From the NCBI GenBank assembly GCA_949739095.1, contig CATIYX010000059.1, forward strand, positions 1 to 5,514: DNA of 5,514 bases, written 5' to 3'. Below, piece by piece: positions 5,511 to 5,514 of the stretch. Every line of letters starts with the position of its first letter. Position 1 is the stretch's first letter. This DNA is from an uncultured Clostridia bacterium. Its GTDB lineage: Bacteria; Bacillota; Clostridia; RUG12999. A program made the translations under genes and the position numbers. The notes under the pieces were generated by a model, which saw only the letters and a list, made by a program, of their open reading frames with translations, was not told where the DNA came from and did not search any database.

Positions 5511-5514
5511 AGAA

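Noticed and set aside
1..5514. Search for mobile elements, CRISPR arrays, tRNA genes, toxin-antitoxin or defence genes
   Set aside because: No transposase, direct-repeat array, tRNA-like fold or defence motif was seen; all sizeable open frames are accounted for by conserved genes.

Overview
The window reads as ordinary chromosomal housekeeping DNA of a low- to mid-GC Gram-positive bacterium (Bacillota, most likely class Clostridia). The grounds are strong AGGAGG-type ribosome binding sites, near-consensus sigma-A promoters, GTG/TTG codons in start contexts, the rpmG-secE-(nusG) order, and a MutY with a clostridial-looking Fe-S loop. The family and class assignment is inference; no rRNA is present to settle it. 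Every gene is on the + strand.

Three transcription units can be delimited from sequence. Unit 1 (1-1931) is the 3' part of valS (valyl-tRNA synthetase, cut by the window edge) followed 27 bases later by a seven-helix Bax inhibitor-1/YccA family membrane protein. It ends in a perfect 15-bp palindromic intrinsic terminator with a T7 tract. Unit 2 (1936-4724) starts 4 bases after that T-tract with a TTGACA-N17-TATGAT promoter. It carries mutY (adenine glycosylase of the 8-oxoguanine repair system), a small VOC/glyoxalase-fold protein, and a TTG-initiated GT2 glycosyltransferase with a C-terminal TPR-like region. It closes with a long hairpin at 4675-4724. Unit 3 starts at a perfect consensus extended -10 promoter (4831-4859) and carries rpmG (ribosomal protein L33, zinc form) and secE (preprotein translocase subunit). 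The window ends on the ribosome binding site of the next gene, expected to be nusG.

The gene-free stretch 4661-4983 holds the unit 2 hairpin, an isolated 22-bp near-perfect palindrome, a five-codon ORF (MKKKR) with a good ribosome binding site, the unit 3 promoter, and a leader of about 117 nt with two T7 tracts.

No mobile element, CRISPR array, tRNA, rRNA, defence system or obviously novel gene system is visible. The items most worth a second look are regulatory: a terminator-like hairpin between secE and the expected nusG, a two-codon minigene (GTG AAA TAA) directly abutting the mutY ATG, and the structured stretch upstream of rpmG.
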